Shown: piece by piece, positions 1 through 8,318 of the stretch | How the letters are laid out: each line of letters opens with the position of its first letter | Numbering within the stretch: position 1 is the stretch's first letter | Assembly: GCF_947495565.1 (NCBI RefSeq) | Contig: NZ_CANLZM010000005.1 | Span: 186,001 to 250,000, forward strand | From: an uncultured Pontibacter sp. | GTDB lineage: Bacteria; Bacteroidota; Bacteroidia; Cytophagales; Hymenobacteraceae | Direction of reading: 5' to 3' | Length of the DNA: 64,000 nucleotides | Program-made: the position numbers and the translations under genes | The notes under the pieces: model-generated | What the model was told of the DNA's origin: nothing | Databases searched by the model: none | Seen by the model: the letters and a program-made list of their open reading frames with translations, nothing else

Positions 1-48
1 ATTCCGCAGCAGGTTGCGGATAGCTATTTTAAAGTAATTGTTAAACAT
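1..48 (-). CDS. ABC transporter permease (MacB/FtsX-like), N-terminus only
   Basis: Only the first 16 codons lie in the window; the gene runs off the left edge. The reverse strand reads Met-Phe-Asn-Asn-Tyr-Phe-Lys-Ile-Ala-Ile-Arg-Asn-Leu-Leu-Arg-Asn. This is the usual opening of MacB-like FtsX permeases in Bacteroidota, a short amphipathic stretch before the first membrane helix. It would be the last gene of the adaptor-ATPase-permease operon that begins at 2236. The upstream neighbour is an ABC ATPase, which supports the call. Transported substrate unknown. Confidence 0.7.
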   Translation of the reverse strand, partial: MFNNYFKIAIRNLLRN

Positions 49-101
49 AGTTTTAGTTGGCGGTTAGGATATACTGGCGCAACATGAATGTATACTTGGG
101 G

Positions 102-140
102 GCAAACACTTACAGCACCAAGCATGCTAGGAGTGTTTGC
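102..140. repeat. 9-bp inverted repeat between ATPase and permease genes
   Basis: GCAAACACT (102-110) pairs exactly with AGTGTTTGC (132-140) across a 21-nt loop. No T-run follows, so a simple intrinsic terminator is unlikely. It may be an RNA processing or attenuation hairpin in the operon spacer. Function is inference. Confidence 0.45.
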
Positions 141-150
141 GTGAGAACCG

Positions 151-873
151 CTATAGCAGCTCTGCAGCAGCGTGGCGCTTCACGTTCAGGTTCTCTGTCA
201 CGATTTGGCCGTCGAAAAGGTTGACGATACGGTGTGCATACTCAGCATCGGTAGGTGAGTGCGTTACCATGACAACTGTGGTGCCGGCATCGTTAAGCTC
301 TGAAAGCAGCTGCATCACCTCACGGCCATGCACAGAGTCCAGGTTACCGGTAGGTTCGTCGGCAAGTATAAGCGCTGGCTCCGAAACCACTGCTCTGGCA
401 ATGGCGGCACGCTGCTGCTGGCCACCAGACAGCTGCTGCGGGAAATGGTTGCGGCGGTGCGCAATGCCCATGCGCTCCATGGCCTGCAAGGTGCGCTTCT
501 CGGTTTCAGATTTGGAGTAGCCCAGGTAAGCCAGCGGCAAAGCAATGTTCTCCTCCACGGTCAGCTCATCAATAAGGTTAAAGCTCTGGAACACGAAGCC
601 GAGGTTCTGCTTGCGCAGTTTTGCCCGCTGGCGTTCCGACACATTGGCCACCTCCTGGCCCAAAAACTTAAAGCTGCCGGCAGATGGGCTATCCAACATG
701 CCTAGTATATTAAGCAGTGTGGATTTGCCGCAACCCGATGGGCCCATTATGGCTACAAACTCCCCGCGTTTGATTTTTAGATCCACGCCAGCCAAGGCCG
801 TGGTCTCTACAGTGTCGGTAACATACTTTTTCTGCAGGTTCTGCGTGTCGATGATTAGTTCTTGCATACTCAT
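151..873 (-). CDS. ABC transporter ATP-binding protein (MacB/LolD-like)
   Basis: A 240-residue ATPase subunit that powers a MacB-type permease at the inner membrane. Visible motifs are Walker A GPSGCGKST near residue 45, the signature LSGGQQQR near 147, Walker B LILADEPTGNLD near 168, and the H-loop MVTHSP. The length is normal for the MacB/LolD branch, which usually moves lipoproteins, peptides or drugs through mechanotransmission rather than classic transport. It sits between an RND-type adaptor upstream (986-2236) and the truncated permease, so it is read as one export operon. The start could be at 873 or two codons later (MQEL). Substrate not predictable. Confidence 0.93.
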   Translation of the reverse strand: MSMQELIIDTQNLQKKYVTDTVETTALAGVDLKIKRGEFVAIMGPSGCGKSTLLNILGMLDSPSAGSFKFLGQEVANVSERQRAKLRKQNLGFVFQSFNLIDELTVEENIALPLAYLGYSKSETEKRTLQAMERMGIAHRRNHFPQQLSGGQQQRAAIARAVVSEPALILADEPTGNLDSVHGREVMQLLSELNDAGTTVVMVTHSPTDAEYAHRIVNLFDGQIVTENLNVKRHAAAELL

Positions 874-985
874 GGTTGTTGATGTTGAAAAGTTCTTATA
901 GTTTTATCTTGTACTAATGGTGCGTTACTTGTCAGTTGTTGATTGCTGGTTTATAGTCGAGAAACAATGAATATCTATCAGTAAC

Positions 986-2236
986 TTACTTAAGTTCCAG
1001 CTGGTCTATTTCGCCGTAGCTGTCGTAAGATGATAGCACTACCTTGTCGCCGGGGTGCAGGCCATCCAGCACTTCGTAATAGTTCGGGTTCTGGCGGCCA
1101 AGTTTAATCTTGCGCTTTTCAGCGTAACCTCCTGACTCGTTCAGCACAAATATCCAATTGCCGCCGGTGCTCTGGTAAAAGCCGCCGCGCGGTAACAGCA
1201 CCGCCTGTGCCCCATCGTTCAGGTTGAGCTTCACCTGCAGGGTTTGGCCACGCCGGATGTTTTCGGGTGCACCCTCCGCAAATTCCATATCTACCTGAAA
1301 AGTATTGTTCTGAACCTCCGGAAACACCTTTACCACTGTTACCTGGTAGCTTTTGCCGTTAAAGTCGAAGGTACCGCTAAGGCCGGGGTGTACCCTGGAA
1401 ATATAGTGCTCGTCTATGTTCGCTTTTACTTTATAGCCGTTCAGGTCGTCGATCTGGCCAATGTTTTCCCCGGGCGCTTTAGACTCACCTACCTCTGCCT
1501 TCAGGGTGGATAGCTGCCCGGTAAAAGGAGCCGTTACATACAGGTTGTTCAGGGTGTTGCGGGCCATGTTGATGTTTGTCTCCATGCGGCGGATAGACTC
1601 GTCCAGCTGCTTCAGGCGGTCGTTCATAAGCTGGGCGTCCTGCTTTACAGAGCGCTCTGCCAGGGTCCTGCGGGTGTTCAGGTAATCATACTCATCCTTG
1701 GCCGACTCATACTCTTCACGTGCTATCACCTTTTCCTCGATCAGCATTTTGTTGCGCTCATACTTGCGCTGTGCCAGTGCCAGCTGGTACTTTATCTCCG
1801 CCAGGTCGTTTTCCTTCCGGATCAGGTCCTGCTTCATCGTGATCTCAGAGTTCTGGCGCTCGTTCATCAGGTCGTACAGCTGTGTCTCGCGGGTCATAAA
1901 GTCTATTTGCAGGGTAGTGTTGGATAGCTTTAAAATAGTATCGCCGGTTTCTACCATGCGGCCATCGTCGGTATAAATCTTCTCCACACGTCCGCCCTCG
2001 GTAATATCCAGGTAAAAAGTTTTAAGAGGCTCCACCGTGCCGTCTATGGCAATAAACTCCTGAAACATTCCCTCGCTAACCTGCCCAACTGTAATGCGCT
2101 TGCTGTCTACGTTCAGCTTAGAGCTGTGCCCGGCAAACAGCAGGTTATACAGCACCAGCACCAGTAGCAGTGCTCCGGCAGCAATAAGAGCAATTTTCTT
2201 TGGCGTTACTTTCTTCTTTTCGATTACGCGATCCAT
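986..2236 (-). CDS. HlyD/MacA-type periplasmic adaptor subunit
   Basis: A 416-residue membrane-fusion protein. It has a short cytoplasmic Lys-rich start, one membrane helix at about residues 15-33, a split lipoyl domain (near residue 85 and after 235), a long helical hairpin at about 115-230, and beta-barrel and membrane-proximal domains to the C-terminus. Adaptors of this kind bridge an inner-membrane ABC pump and an outer-membrane channel. No outer-membrane factor is present in the window. It is the first gene of the leftward operon and faces a sigma-54 activator gene. A sigma-54-like promoter and paired upstream repeats lie in the divergent spacer, so control by that activator is likely (inference). 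Confidence 0.9.
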   Translation of the reverse strand: MDRVIEKKKVTPKKIALIAAGALLLVLVLYNLLFAGHSSKLNVDSKRITVGQVSEGMFQEFIAIDGTVEPLKTFYLDITEGGRVEKIYTDDGRMVETGDTILKLSNTTLQIDFMTRETQLYDLMNERQNSEITMKQDLIRKENDLAEIKYQLALAQRKYERNKMLIEEKVIAREEYESAKDEYDYLNTRRTLAERSVKQDAQLMNDRLKQLDESIRRMETNINMARNTLNNLYVTAPFTGQLSTLKAEVGESKAPGENIGQIDDLNGYKVKANIDEHYISRVHPGLSGTFDFNGKSYQVTVVKVFPEVQNNTFQVDMEFAEGAPENIRRGQTLQVKLNLNDGAQAVLLPRGGFYQSTGGNWIFVLNESGGYAEKRKIKLGRQNPNYYEVLDGLHPGDKVVLSSYDSYGEIDQLELK

Positions 2237-2287
2237 GGTAGCAAATTGAGGTATAGGTTCAGGATTTCATAGTTTCATTTTATGCCT

Positions 2288-2304
2288 TGCCAATTAGTGT
2301 GCCA
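2288..2304 (-). promoter_or_regulatory. Candidate sigma-54 (-24/-12) promoter of the export operon
   Basis: Read leftward, the sequence is TGGCAC, five bases (ACTAA), then TTGGCA. The -24 element matches the consensus TGGCAC exactly. The -12 element has one extra G compared with TTGCA, so either the spacing is one base long or one position mismatches. It lies about 50-70 bases upstream of the adaptor start, and the divergent gene encodes a sigma-54 activator. The imperfect -12 element keeps confidence moderate. Confidence 0.5.
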
Positions 2305-2369
2305 TTTTGTTTAAATTGTTGATTAATAGAGTATTATGATAATGTATAGAAATTCAACTATGTCTATAC

Positions 2370-2407
2370 TGTCCGCTTCCGTACACATGAGTGTCCTGTA
2401 CCGAACA
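2370..2407. promoter_or_regulatory. Tandem 16-bp repeats, candidate activator-binding sites
   Basis: TGTCCGCTTCCGTACA (2370-2385) and TGTCCTGTACCGAACA (2392-2407) share TGTCC-N4-CCG-N-ACA, with 12 of 16 positions identical. Their starts are 22 bp apart, about two helical turns, so both would face the same side of the DNA. They lie 66-120 bp upstream of the sigma-54-like promoter, the usual position for enhancer sites of NtrC-family proteins. The TGT...ACA ends give each a partial dyad. Binding by the adjacent regulator is inference. Confidence 0.5.
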
Positions 2408-2529
2408 ACAGACAGGCTGAAAAGTATGAACTTTGTAGCCTGTGTGTTATACTTAGCGGGAAGCATGGCATATTGCACAGAAAAAACGTAGTTTTACATA
2501 TACATCCGCGCTCAAATCAACTTAAAACT

Positions 2530-3912
2530 ATGAGTAAAATGCCTTGCAAAGTACTGGTGGTAGACGATGAGGAAGATATTCTGATGGCAGGCAAACTGCT
2601 TCTGAAGCAGCATTTTGAAGTAGTGGTTACGACCTCAGACCCCTACCGGATTCCAAGCCTTTTGCAAGAGCACGCTTTTGATGTAGTATTGCTGGATATG
2701 AACTATAGCACCGGCGCCACCTCTAGCAAAGAAGGCTTTCACTGGCTGAAGCAGATTTTGCAGCTTTCGCCTAAAACAACCGTTATTTTAATGACAGCCT
2801 ATGGCGACATTGAGCTGGCCGTGCGCGCTCTGAAGGAGGGAGCATCAGACTTTGTGCTGAAGCCCTGGCAGAACGAGAAGCTGGTGGCCATACTCAAAAC
2901 CGCCTGCCAAAACCGAAGCTCCGAAACAAAGCGCAGCGCCGAAAAGGCCGAGCGGGAAAACACTGCGTACCATTACGATGGCTTCATAGGCGTATCATCG
3001 GCCATGCAGCGCGTCTACCAGACCATCGACAAAGTTGCCGCCACCGATGCCAACGTGCTTATACTTGGCGAGAACGGAACCGGCAAGGAAGTGGCCGCAC
3101 GTGCGCTGCACCGCAAGTGTAAGAGAGCCGGTAAAGTGTTTGAGATTGTTGACCTGGGGGCCATCAGCACCACCTTGTTTGAGAGCGAGTTGTTTGGCCA
3201 TGCCAAAGGTGCTTTTACCGATGCCAAAGAAGATCGAGCGGGCAGGCTGGAGGCTGCCTCCGGCGGCACCTTGTTCCTGGATGAGATCGGGAACCTATCG
3301 CTGGCGCTGCAGGCTAAACTGCTGACGGTGCTGCAAAGCAGACAGGTAGTGCGCCTCGGCACCAACAAACCGCGCCCCATCGATATCAGACTGATTTGCG
3401 CTACCAACATGCCGCTTTATGACATGGTGCGCGACGGCTCCTTCCGCCAGGATTTGCTGTACCGCATAAACACCGTTGAGATTCACCTGCCGCCTTTGCG
3501 TGAGCGCCGCGAGGATATTAAGTTACTTGCCGAGCATTTCCTCAAAGTATATCGCCAGAAGTATGACCGCCCGGAGTTGCACTTAAGCGCTGACACCCTG
3601 CAACGCCTGAACAGCTACCGCTGGCCAGGCAACATACGCGAACTGGACCATGCCGTGGAGCGTGCGGTTATACTTTGCGACGGCAACAAACTGCATCCGG
3701 AGGATTTTTACTTTGCCCCCAACGAAGAGGAGCACCAGAAGCAGCAGGTTCTTGAAAGTATAGCCGACAATGATTATACCTTAGAGGCGCTCGAAAAAAT
3801 GATGGTGCAGAAGGCACTGGTGAAGCACTCGGGCAACATTACGCACGCCGCCAAGGAGTTGGGTATTACGCGCACAGCCCTGTACCGCAGAATAGAGAAG
3901 CATGGTTTATAG
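2530..3912 (+). CDS. Sigma-54-dependent response regulator (NtrC family)
   Basis: A phosphorylation-controlled activator of sigma-54 RNA polymerase. From the N-terminus it has a receiver domain (VVDDEED acidic pocket, phospho-acceptor in VLLDMNY), an AAA+ domain (Walker A GENGTGKE, sigma-contact loop GAFTDA in place of the textbook GAFTGA, DEIGNL Walker B, and a GNIRELDH segment), and a Fis-type helix-turn-helix at the end (HAAKELGITRTALYRR). An in-frame ATG exists at 2473, but the receiver fold begins just after 2530, so 2530 is preferred (460 residues). The kinase gene overlaps its end by 11 bases. It probably controls the divergent export operon. Confidence 0.92.
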   Translation: MSKMPCKVLVVDDEEDILMAGKLLLKQHFEVVVTTSDPYRIPSLLQEHAFDVVLLDMNYSTGATSSKEGFHWLKQILQLSPKTTVILMTAYGDIELAVRALKEGASDFVLKPWQNEKLVAILKTACQNRSSETKRSAEKAERENTAYHYDGFIGVSSAMQRVYQTIDKVAATDANVLILGENGTGKEVAARALHRKCKRAGKVFEIVDLGAISTTLFESELFGHAKGAFTDAKEDRAGRLEAASGGTLFLDEIGNLSLALQAKLLTVLQSRQVVRLGTNKPRPIDIRLICATNMPLYDMVRDGSFRQDLLYRINTVEIHLPPLRERREDIKLLAEHFLKVYRQKYDRPELHLSADTLQRLNSYRWPGNIRELDHAVERAVILCDGNKLHPEDFYFAPNEEEHQKQQVLESIADNDYTLEALEKMMVQKALVKHSGNITHAAKELGITRTALYRRIEKHGL

Positions 3913-5281
3913 CGGGTTTCGTGTAAGGCTGCTGCTGCGCCTGCTTTTGCTGGTGGCCGTAGTGCTGCTGCTCATGCTGGTGCTCTACCGCACCGATTGG
4001 TACATGACAGCGCTGGTGCTGTTCCTGCTTGTTCTGTTTCAGCTATACGACCTCATCCATTTTGTAGAGCGCACCAACCGGGACATCAGCAGCTTTCTAC
4101 AATCTATCCGCCACTCCGACTTTACCCAACGCTTCGCCACCGAGGGCACACACTATTCTTACCGTGAGCTTTACCAGAGTTTCAATGATATTTCAGAAGC
4201 CTTTCAGCGTGTAAAAACTGAAAGGCAGGCGCATTACCACTACCTGCAGGCTATTGTGGAGCAGGTAGGCGTAGGTATACTTTCTTTTGATGAGGAGGGG
4301 GAGGTGCAGCTGGTGAACCACGTTACCAAAGAGCTGCTGCACGTGCCGCACCTACGCCATATCAGTTCGCTGGAGCGGGTTAGCCCGGAGCTGGTGCAGG
4401 CGCTGTATACAATTGGCCACGAGGAGAAAAAGCTGGTTACCCTGCACCGCAATGAACAGCAGCTGCTGCTAAACCTGAATGCCACCGAGCTGCTGTCGCA
4501 GGGGCAGCAGCTTAAAATCGTGACGCTGCAGAACATACAGTCGGAGCTGGAGGAGCAGGAACTGCAGACCTGGCAGAAAGTAATCCGGGTGCTAACGCAC
4601 GAAATCATGAACTCTGTTACGCCGGTAGTGTCGTTGGCAAGCACGGTAAATAACCTGCTGGAGCAGGAGGTTATGGCCAAGCATGCAGCAGGAGAAAGTA
4701 TAGACGGAGAGGTGCTGGAGGATATGAAGGCTGGCCTGACAACCATCGAAAAGCGGAGCGCCGGCATGCTGCACTTCGTTAAGAATTACCGCCGCCTCAT
4801 GCGTTTACCCGTCTCTGAGCTGCGGCCGGTGCGGGTGGTGGAGCTGCTACGGAATGTGCACACGCTACTGCTGCGCCAAGCAGAGCAGCAGCAGGTAAGC
4901 CTGAAAATGTACCTGCCCGACGAAAAAACAGAGGTGCTGGCCGATGCGGAGCAACTGGAGCAGGTGTTAATCAACTTGATAAAAAACGGTGTGGAGGCCT
5001 GCCAGAAAAAGCATGAAGAGCCATGTGTAGAAGTGGTGGCCTTTATATCTGAAACCGAGCGCGACAAGCTGCGCATAGATGTAACAGACAATGGCCCTGG
5101 TATACCCAACGATGTGCTCGATAAGATTTTTATACCTTTCTATACTACCAAAAAGCAAGGTTCCGGCATTGGCCTCAGCCTTTCCAAGCAAATTGTGCGG
5201 CAGCACGGAGGCTCCATCCGGGTGCACAGCCGGCCCGGCGAAACCACTTTCAGCCTAAGTCTTAAAAGAAGCAATGCCTAA
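3902..5281 (+). CDS. Membrane sensor histidine kinase, partner of the sigma-54 regulator
   Basis: A 459-residue kinase. Two closely spaced membrane helices occupy about residues 8-50 with almost no periplasmic loop, so it probably senses within the membrane or in the cytoplasm. A PAS-like region follows (around 115-215), then the phospho-acceptor box VLTHEIMNSVTP and a HATPase domain with N-box NLIKNGVEAC, DNGPGIP and GSGIGLSLSK. The start codon lies inside the last codons of the regulator gene, which indicates translational coupling. It resembles the NtrB/AtoS-like kinases found beside MacB-type operons in Bacteroidota. The signal is unknown. Confidence 0.92.
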   Translation: MVYSGFRVRLLLRLLLLVAVVLLLMLVLYRTDWYMTALVLFLLVLFQLYDLIHFVERTNRDISSFLQSIRHSDFTQRFATEGTHYSYRELYQSFNDISEAFQRVKTERQAHYHYLQAIVEQVGVGILSFDEEGEVQLVNHVTKELLHVPHLRHISSLERVSPELVQALYTIGHEEKKLVTLHRNEQQLLLNLNATELLSQGQQLKIVTLQNIQSELEEQELQTWQKVIRVLTHEIMNSVTPVVSLASTVNNLLEQEVMAKHAAGESIDGEVLEDMKAGLTTIEKRSAGMLHFVKNYRRLMRLPVSELRPVRVVELLRNVHTLLLRQAEQQQVSLKMYLPDEKTEVLADAEQLEQVLINLIKNGVEACQKKHEEPCVEVVAFISETERDKLRIDVTDNGPGIPNDVLDKIFIPFYTTKKQGSGIGLSLSKQIVRQHGGSIRVHSRPGETTFSLSLKRSNA

Positions 5282-5367
5282 GCGCATCAGCTTAAAAATG
5301 TGCTTAAGCATTAAAAAGAGCAGGCTTTCAGATGTAAACGCTTCGCCTAGAAACTCAGAAGTATAAA

Positions 5368-5673
5368 CTATACATACTGCTGAATTACCTGCGTTAGCTG
5401 CTGCGCCGGCATAGCCCCGGATTGCCGCCATACTTGCTGGCCTTTATGGAAAAGTATAAACGTAGGCACCCCTTGTACCTTAAACTGAGAGGCGGCCGCC
5501 TGATTGCTGTCTATGTTTACCTTTACCACCTTTAACTTGCCGTTAAACTGGCCAGCTACCTGCTGCACCACCGGAGTCATTGCTTTGCATGGGCCGCACC
5601 AATCGGCATAAAAATCGACTAAAACGGGCATGCCCGGGCTGTTGATCAGTTCCTGAAAAGACTTTTTTGCCAT
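5368..5673 (-). CDS. trxA: Thioredoxin
   Basis: A 101-residue cytoplasmic thioredoxin with the redox motif WCGPCK near residue 29, the conserved cis-proline in VPTFILF near 73 and no signal peptide. Its length is that of classic thioredoxin 1. It reduces protein disulfides with electrons from thioredoxin reductase, whose gene is not here. It stands alone, facing the kinase gene tail on one side and an unrelated operon on the other. Bacteroidota carry several trxA paralogues, so the exact identity is not certain. Confidence 0.93.
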   Translation of the reverse strand: MAKKSFQELINSPGMPVLVDFYADWCGPCKAMTPVVQQVAGQFNGKLKVVKVNIDSNQAAASQFKVQGVPTFILFHKGQQVWRQSGAMPAQQLTQVIQQYV

Positions 5674-5914
5674 AACGGTATCGGTTAAGTATAACTTGAT
5701 GATAATACGCTTTGCAGCATCGTACTGTTTGCTTCAAAAGTAACAGTATCAAACTAAACTTACCTTCACTTGCTTTTTTCAAGCCTGCTAATCTGATTAA
5801 AACAAGTATGGTTGCTTGCGATTAAGCTGTGTTTTAAAAACTTAGGCTTCGCTTATACTGCTCCTAAATTAGAAATTGCCTATATTTAAACCCAATTCAC
5901 AACTCATACTCTTT

Positions 5915-6244
5915 ATGGCAAAACTTGACGGAACAGAAGGCGCTGCAATAGATTTAAACACAGCCTCCAGTTGGACAAAAAACTATCGTGATAAAGCTGC
6001 CCCAGACAAGGAAGACGGACAGCTAATTAAATGCCACTTTTTCGGGCGCGAAATCCTGCAGCAGATACTGGACCAGGAAGGCTGTATGGGTATAAGAATG
6101 TACCATGCTTATAATGAAGAAGGGCAACGCCAGATTGTGCTGGTAGGCGCAAACGCCGAAGGAGAAGACATGGTAGAGGGAACAATTGCTGACAGATCCA
6201 AAATTTGCCCTCCAGACTGCGTATTGAGTGAACTGAACGGCTAA
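5915..6244 (+). CDS. Conserved protein of unknown function, first gene of a sensor-kinase operon
   Basis: A 109-residue soluble protein with no signal peptide. Two notable segments are CHFFGREILQQIL and a Gly/Met stretch CMGIRMYHAY followed by VLVGANAEGEDM; a Cys-Pro-Pro-Asp-Cys element sits near the C-terminus. I do not recognise a named family. The ATG at 5915 is chosen because the translation upstream of it (from 5876) looks non-conserved. The stop codon overlaps the start of the next gene by one base, so it is co-translated with the membrane protein and probably with the kinase further down. Confidence 0.75.
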   Translation: MAKLDGTEGAAIDLNTASSWTKNYRDKAAPDKEDGQLIKCHFFGREILQQILDQEGCMGIRMYHAYNEEGQRQIVLVGANAEGEDMVEGTIADRSKICPPDCVLSELNG

Positions 6245-6900
6245 TGGAGTTTTACTTACGGAAAGTATATCCCTGGTTGGTGGAGGCATCCTCTATCAGC
6301 ATCGGGATTCCTCTTCTTGTAGGTGCTTTCCTGATCACGAAGCGGAGCAGCCTCCTTTTCAAGCTGCTTCTGCTCTACACTGCTTTTGTAGCTCTAACCG
6401 AGTTGGCCGGGCAGCTAACAGTTTACCTGGGCACCGATAATAATATCTGGCTAAGCCATATATCTACGCCGGTAGAGTTTACCCTGATCGCCGCCATCTT
6501 TTACTATAACCTTAACAACAGGCTTGCCAAGAAAGGGATAGTAGTTGCCACGGCTGTTTTTTTTGTGTGTACCATCTCCAATGTGATATGGGGAGAGGGG
6601 ATTACGCAAATGAACTCAATGCCACGCTTATTCGGCGGGGCGGCAATGATTTCTATGGCAGTCATGTACTTTTACCAAACAGCCAATGAGCTGAAGTATA
6701 CTTACCTGGACCGCGACCCGATGTTTTTGCTGAGCAGCGGCCTGATTATTTATGAGGCAGGCATAGCCGTTGCCTATAGTATGTTTAATAAGGCGCTGGC
6801 AGAGTCTTATGATGCGGCGCGTATGTGCATTACAGTCCTGCTGGTGCTCAATATCTTTATCAGAATCGTACTGATGCTGGCCATGAAACGCTCATCTTAA
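6244..6900 (+). CDS. Polytopic membrane protein of unknown function
   Basis: A 218-residue protein with about six to seven hydrophobic helices spread evenly from residue 14 to the C-terminus, and short loops. No catalytic motif or transporter signature is visible. It starts within the stop codon of the upstream gene and ends 4 bases before the kinase gene. That arrangement suggests a membrane input module for the NarX-like kinase, whose own sensory part is only one helix (inference). It could instead be an unrelated integral membrane protein. Confidence 0.75.
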   Translation: MEFYLRKVYPWLVEASSISIGIPLLVGAFLITKRSSLLFKLLLLYTAFVALTELAGQLTVYLGTDNNIWLSHISTPVEFTLIAAIFYYNLNNRLAKKGIVVATAVFFVCTISNVIWGEGITQMNSMPRLFGGAAMISMAVMYFYQTANELKYTYLDRDPMFLLSSGLIIYEAGIAVAYSMFNKALAESYDAARMCITVLLVLNIFIRIVLMLAMKRSS

Positions 6901-6904
6901 CACC

Positions 6905-7729
6905 ATGAAAACACTGGACCCACTTATACTTATCACGCCTGTTATGCTGGTTTTAGCAGTGGGTATCATTGTGTTTGTGGTGCATTACCAGCGGCGAATG
7001 CTGCAGCACCAGGAGCATCTACGCAACTTGCAGGCGGTAAAGCAGCAGCAGGTGCTGGAGGCCACCTTTCAGGCGCAGGAAGACGAGCGCCGCCGCGTAG
7101 CCCGCGACCTGCACGATGAGGTAGGAGCCATGCTAGCTTTAATTCGGCTTAACCTGTACCAAATGGTAAGCAATGTAGAGGCGAAAGATACAAAACTGCT
7201 CACTAGCGCTGAGGGTATGAAGCAGCAGCTGGATGAGGTGCTGGGCAGCGTGCGCCGCATCTCCCACGACCTGATGCCGGTGGTGTTAGAGAAAATGGGA
7301 CTTGCTAAAGCGTTAGATGCCTTGCGCAGGACTTTAGCCGCCTCCGGCCAAATTGAGCTGATAATCAATTATAACGATAAAAGTATACGCCTTAAACCAC
7401 AACACGAATTGTTATTGTACCGTATGGTGCAGGAGCTGCTTAACAATACCATAAAACACGCTAAAGCCAGTGTGGTTGAAATAGCACTGGGGTTTAACCC
7501 AACAGAAACACGGCTGCAGTACAAAGACAACGGTATAGGCTTTGATATGGCAGCTTTGGAGCAGCAGCAGGATCTAACTGGCGGAGTCGGCCTGATGAGC
7601 CTGCAAAGCCGTGCTGCACTTCTGAATGGTAGCATCAGCATCACCTCTTCACCCGGTGGCGGCACTGCCGCCGATATTTCTATACCAACTGCATTGCCAG
7701 AATTAACACATACAACCACTAAACCCTAA
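6905..7729 (+). CDS. NarX/DesK-type sensor histidine kinase
   Basis: A 274-residue kinase with one N-terminal membrane helix (residues 8-28), a short coiled coil, a HisKA_3 dimerisation/phospho-acceptor box (ERRRVARDLHDEVGAML, His near 70), and a HATPase_c domain with the N-box ELLNNTIKHAKA, YKDNGIGFD and GGVGLMSLQSR. There is no extracellular sensor domain, so the signal must come from partners, perhaps the two upstream co-transcribed genes. The receiver protein follows after 14 bases. Kinases of this class normally pair with LuxR-type regulators, but the partner here lacks the DNA-binding half. Confidence 0.9.
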   Translation: MKTLDPLILITPVMLVLAVGIIVFVVHYQRRMLQHQEHLRNLQAVKQQQVLEATFQAQEDERRRVARDLHDEVGAMLALIRLNLYQMVSNVEAKDTKLLTSAEGMKQQLDEVLGSVRRISHDLMPVVLEKMGLAKALDALRRTLAASGQIELIINYNDKSIRLKPQHELLLYRMVQELLNNTIKHAKASVVEIALGFNPTETRLQYKDNGIGFDMAALEQQQDLTGGVGLMSLQSRAALLNGSISITSSPGGGTAADISIPTALPELTHTTTKP

Positions 7730-7743
7730 ACCTGTTACTGCCC

Positions 7744-8160
7744 ATGGAGTACCAGCCTATTACATTGGCTATTGCCGATGATCACAACTTGTTCCGGAAG
7801 GGGGTTCTGGAGCTGTTGAAGGCTTTTGATGAGATTACATTAGTGGCAGACGCCAGCAATGGCTCTGAGCTGCTAGAGAAGATAGAGTCTAACTTACCCG
7901 ATGTAATTATGCTGGACCTGGAGATGCCCGAAATGGATGGCGTAGCCACGTCCCGTTACCTGCTTTCCAAATATCCAGACGTTAATATACTGATCATGTC
8001 CACCTACGGGGACGAAGCATTAGTAGAAAGCCTCTTGGATGAAGGGGTTAAAGGCTACTTGCTTAAAAACTCTGAGCCCGAAGAACTGCGGAAAGCGCTA
8101 CAAGCCGTAAAAGCTGGTAATGGCTATTTTTCATCCGGAATCAAGATAGAGTCTTTTTAG
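7744..8160 (+). CDS. Stand-alone receiver-domain response regulator (no output domain)
   Basis: A 138-residue protein that is only a NarL-type receiver domain: acidic pair DD at 12-13, phospho-acceptor Asp58 in MLDLEMPEMDG, the Thr/Ser switch in IMSTYG and Lys in YLLKNS. NarL-family regulators usually continue for about 70 residues with a LuxR helix-turn-helix. Here a stop comes straight after the receiver, and a strong terminator begins 25 bases later, so no remnant of an HTH is left. It may work by phosphotransfer or protein contact. It lies just before the curli locus. Confidence 0.88.
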   Translation: MEYQPITLAIADDHNLFRKGVLELLKAFDEITLVADASNGSELLEKIESNLPDVIMLDLEMPEMDGVATSRYLLSKYPDVNILIMSTYGDEALVESLLDEGVKGYLLKNSEPEELRKALQAVKAGNGYFSSGIKIESF

Positions 8161-8184
8161 CAAAACCCGACGTTTTATACTTCC

Positions 8185-8216
8185 AAAGCCTGGCTTCTAA
8201 AGAGCCAGGCTTTTTT
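8185..8216 (+). terminator. Intrinsic terminator after the receiver gene
   Basis: AAAGCCTGGCT (8185-8195) pairs with AGCCAGGCTTT (8203-8213) and a T-rich run follows. It closes the operon at 5915-8160 and separates it from the curli genes. A TTATACTT word lies just upstream. Confidence 0.85.
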
Positions 8217-8318
8217 GTTTAGTAGCTATGTTTTTAGTTTTAATTTTTTGATATAAATATAAACTTTTTTGCTGTTGTTAAGTATAAAGCCTATATAATG
8301 TTAGTTTAATATTAATTC

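Noticed and set aside
2452..2480. Second sigma-54-like site TGGCATATTGCA near 2466
   Set aside because: The spacing between the GG and GC elements is about four bases too short for sigma-54.
2473..2529. Upstream start for the sigma-54 regulator
   Set aside because: The added 19 residues precede the receiver fold and overlap likely promoter DNA; the ATG at 2530 fits the family.
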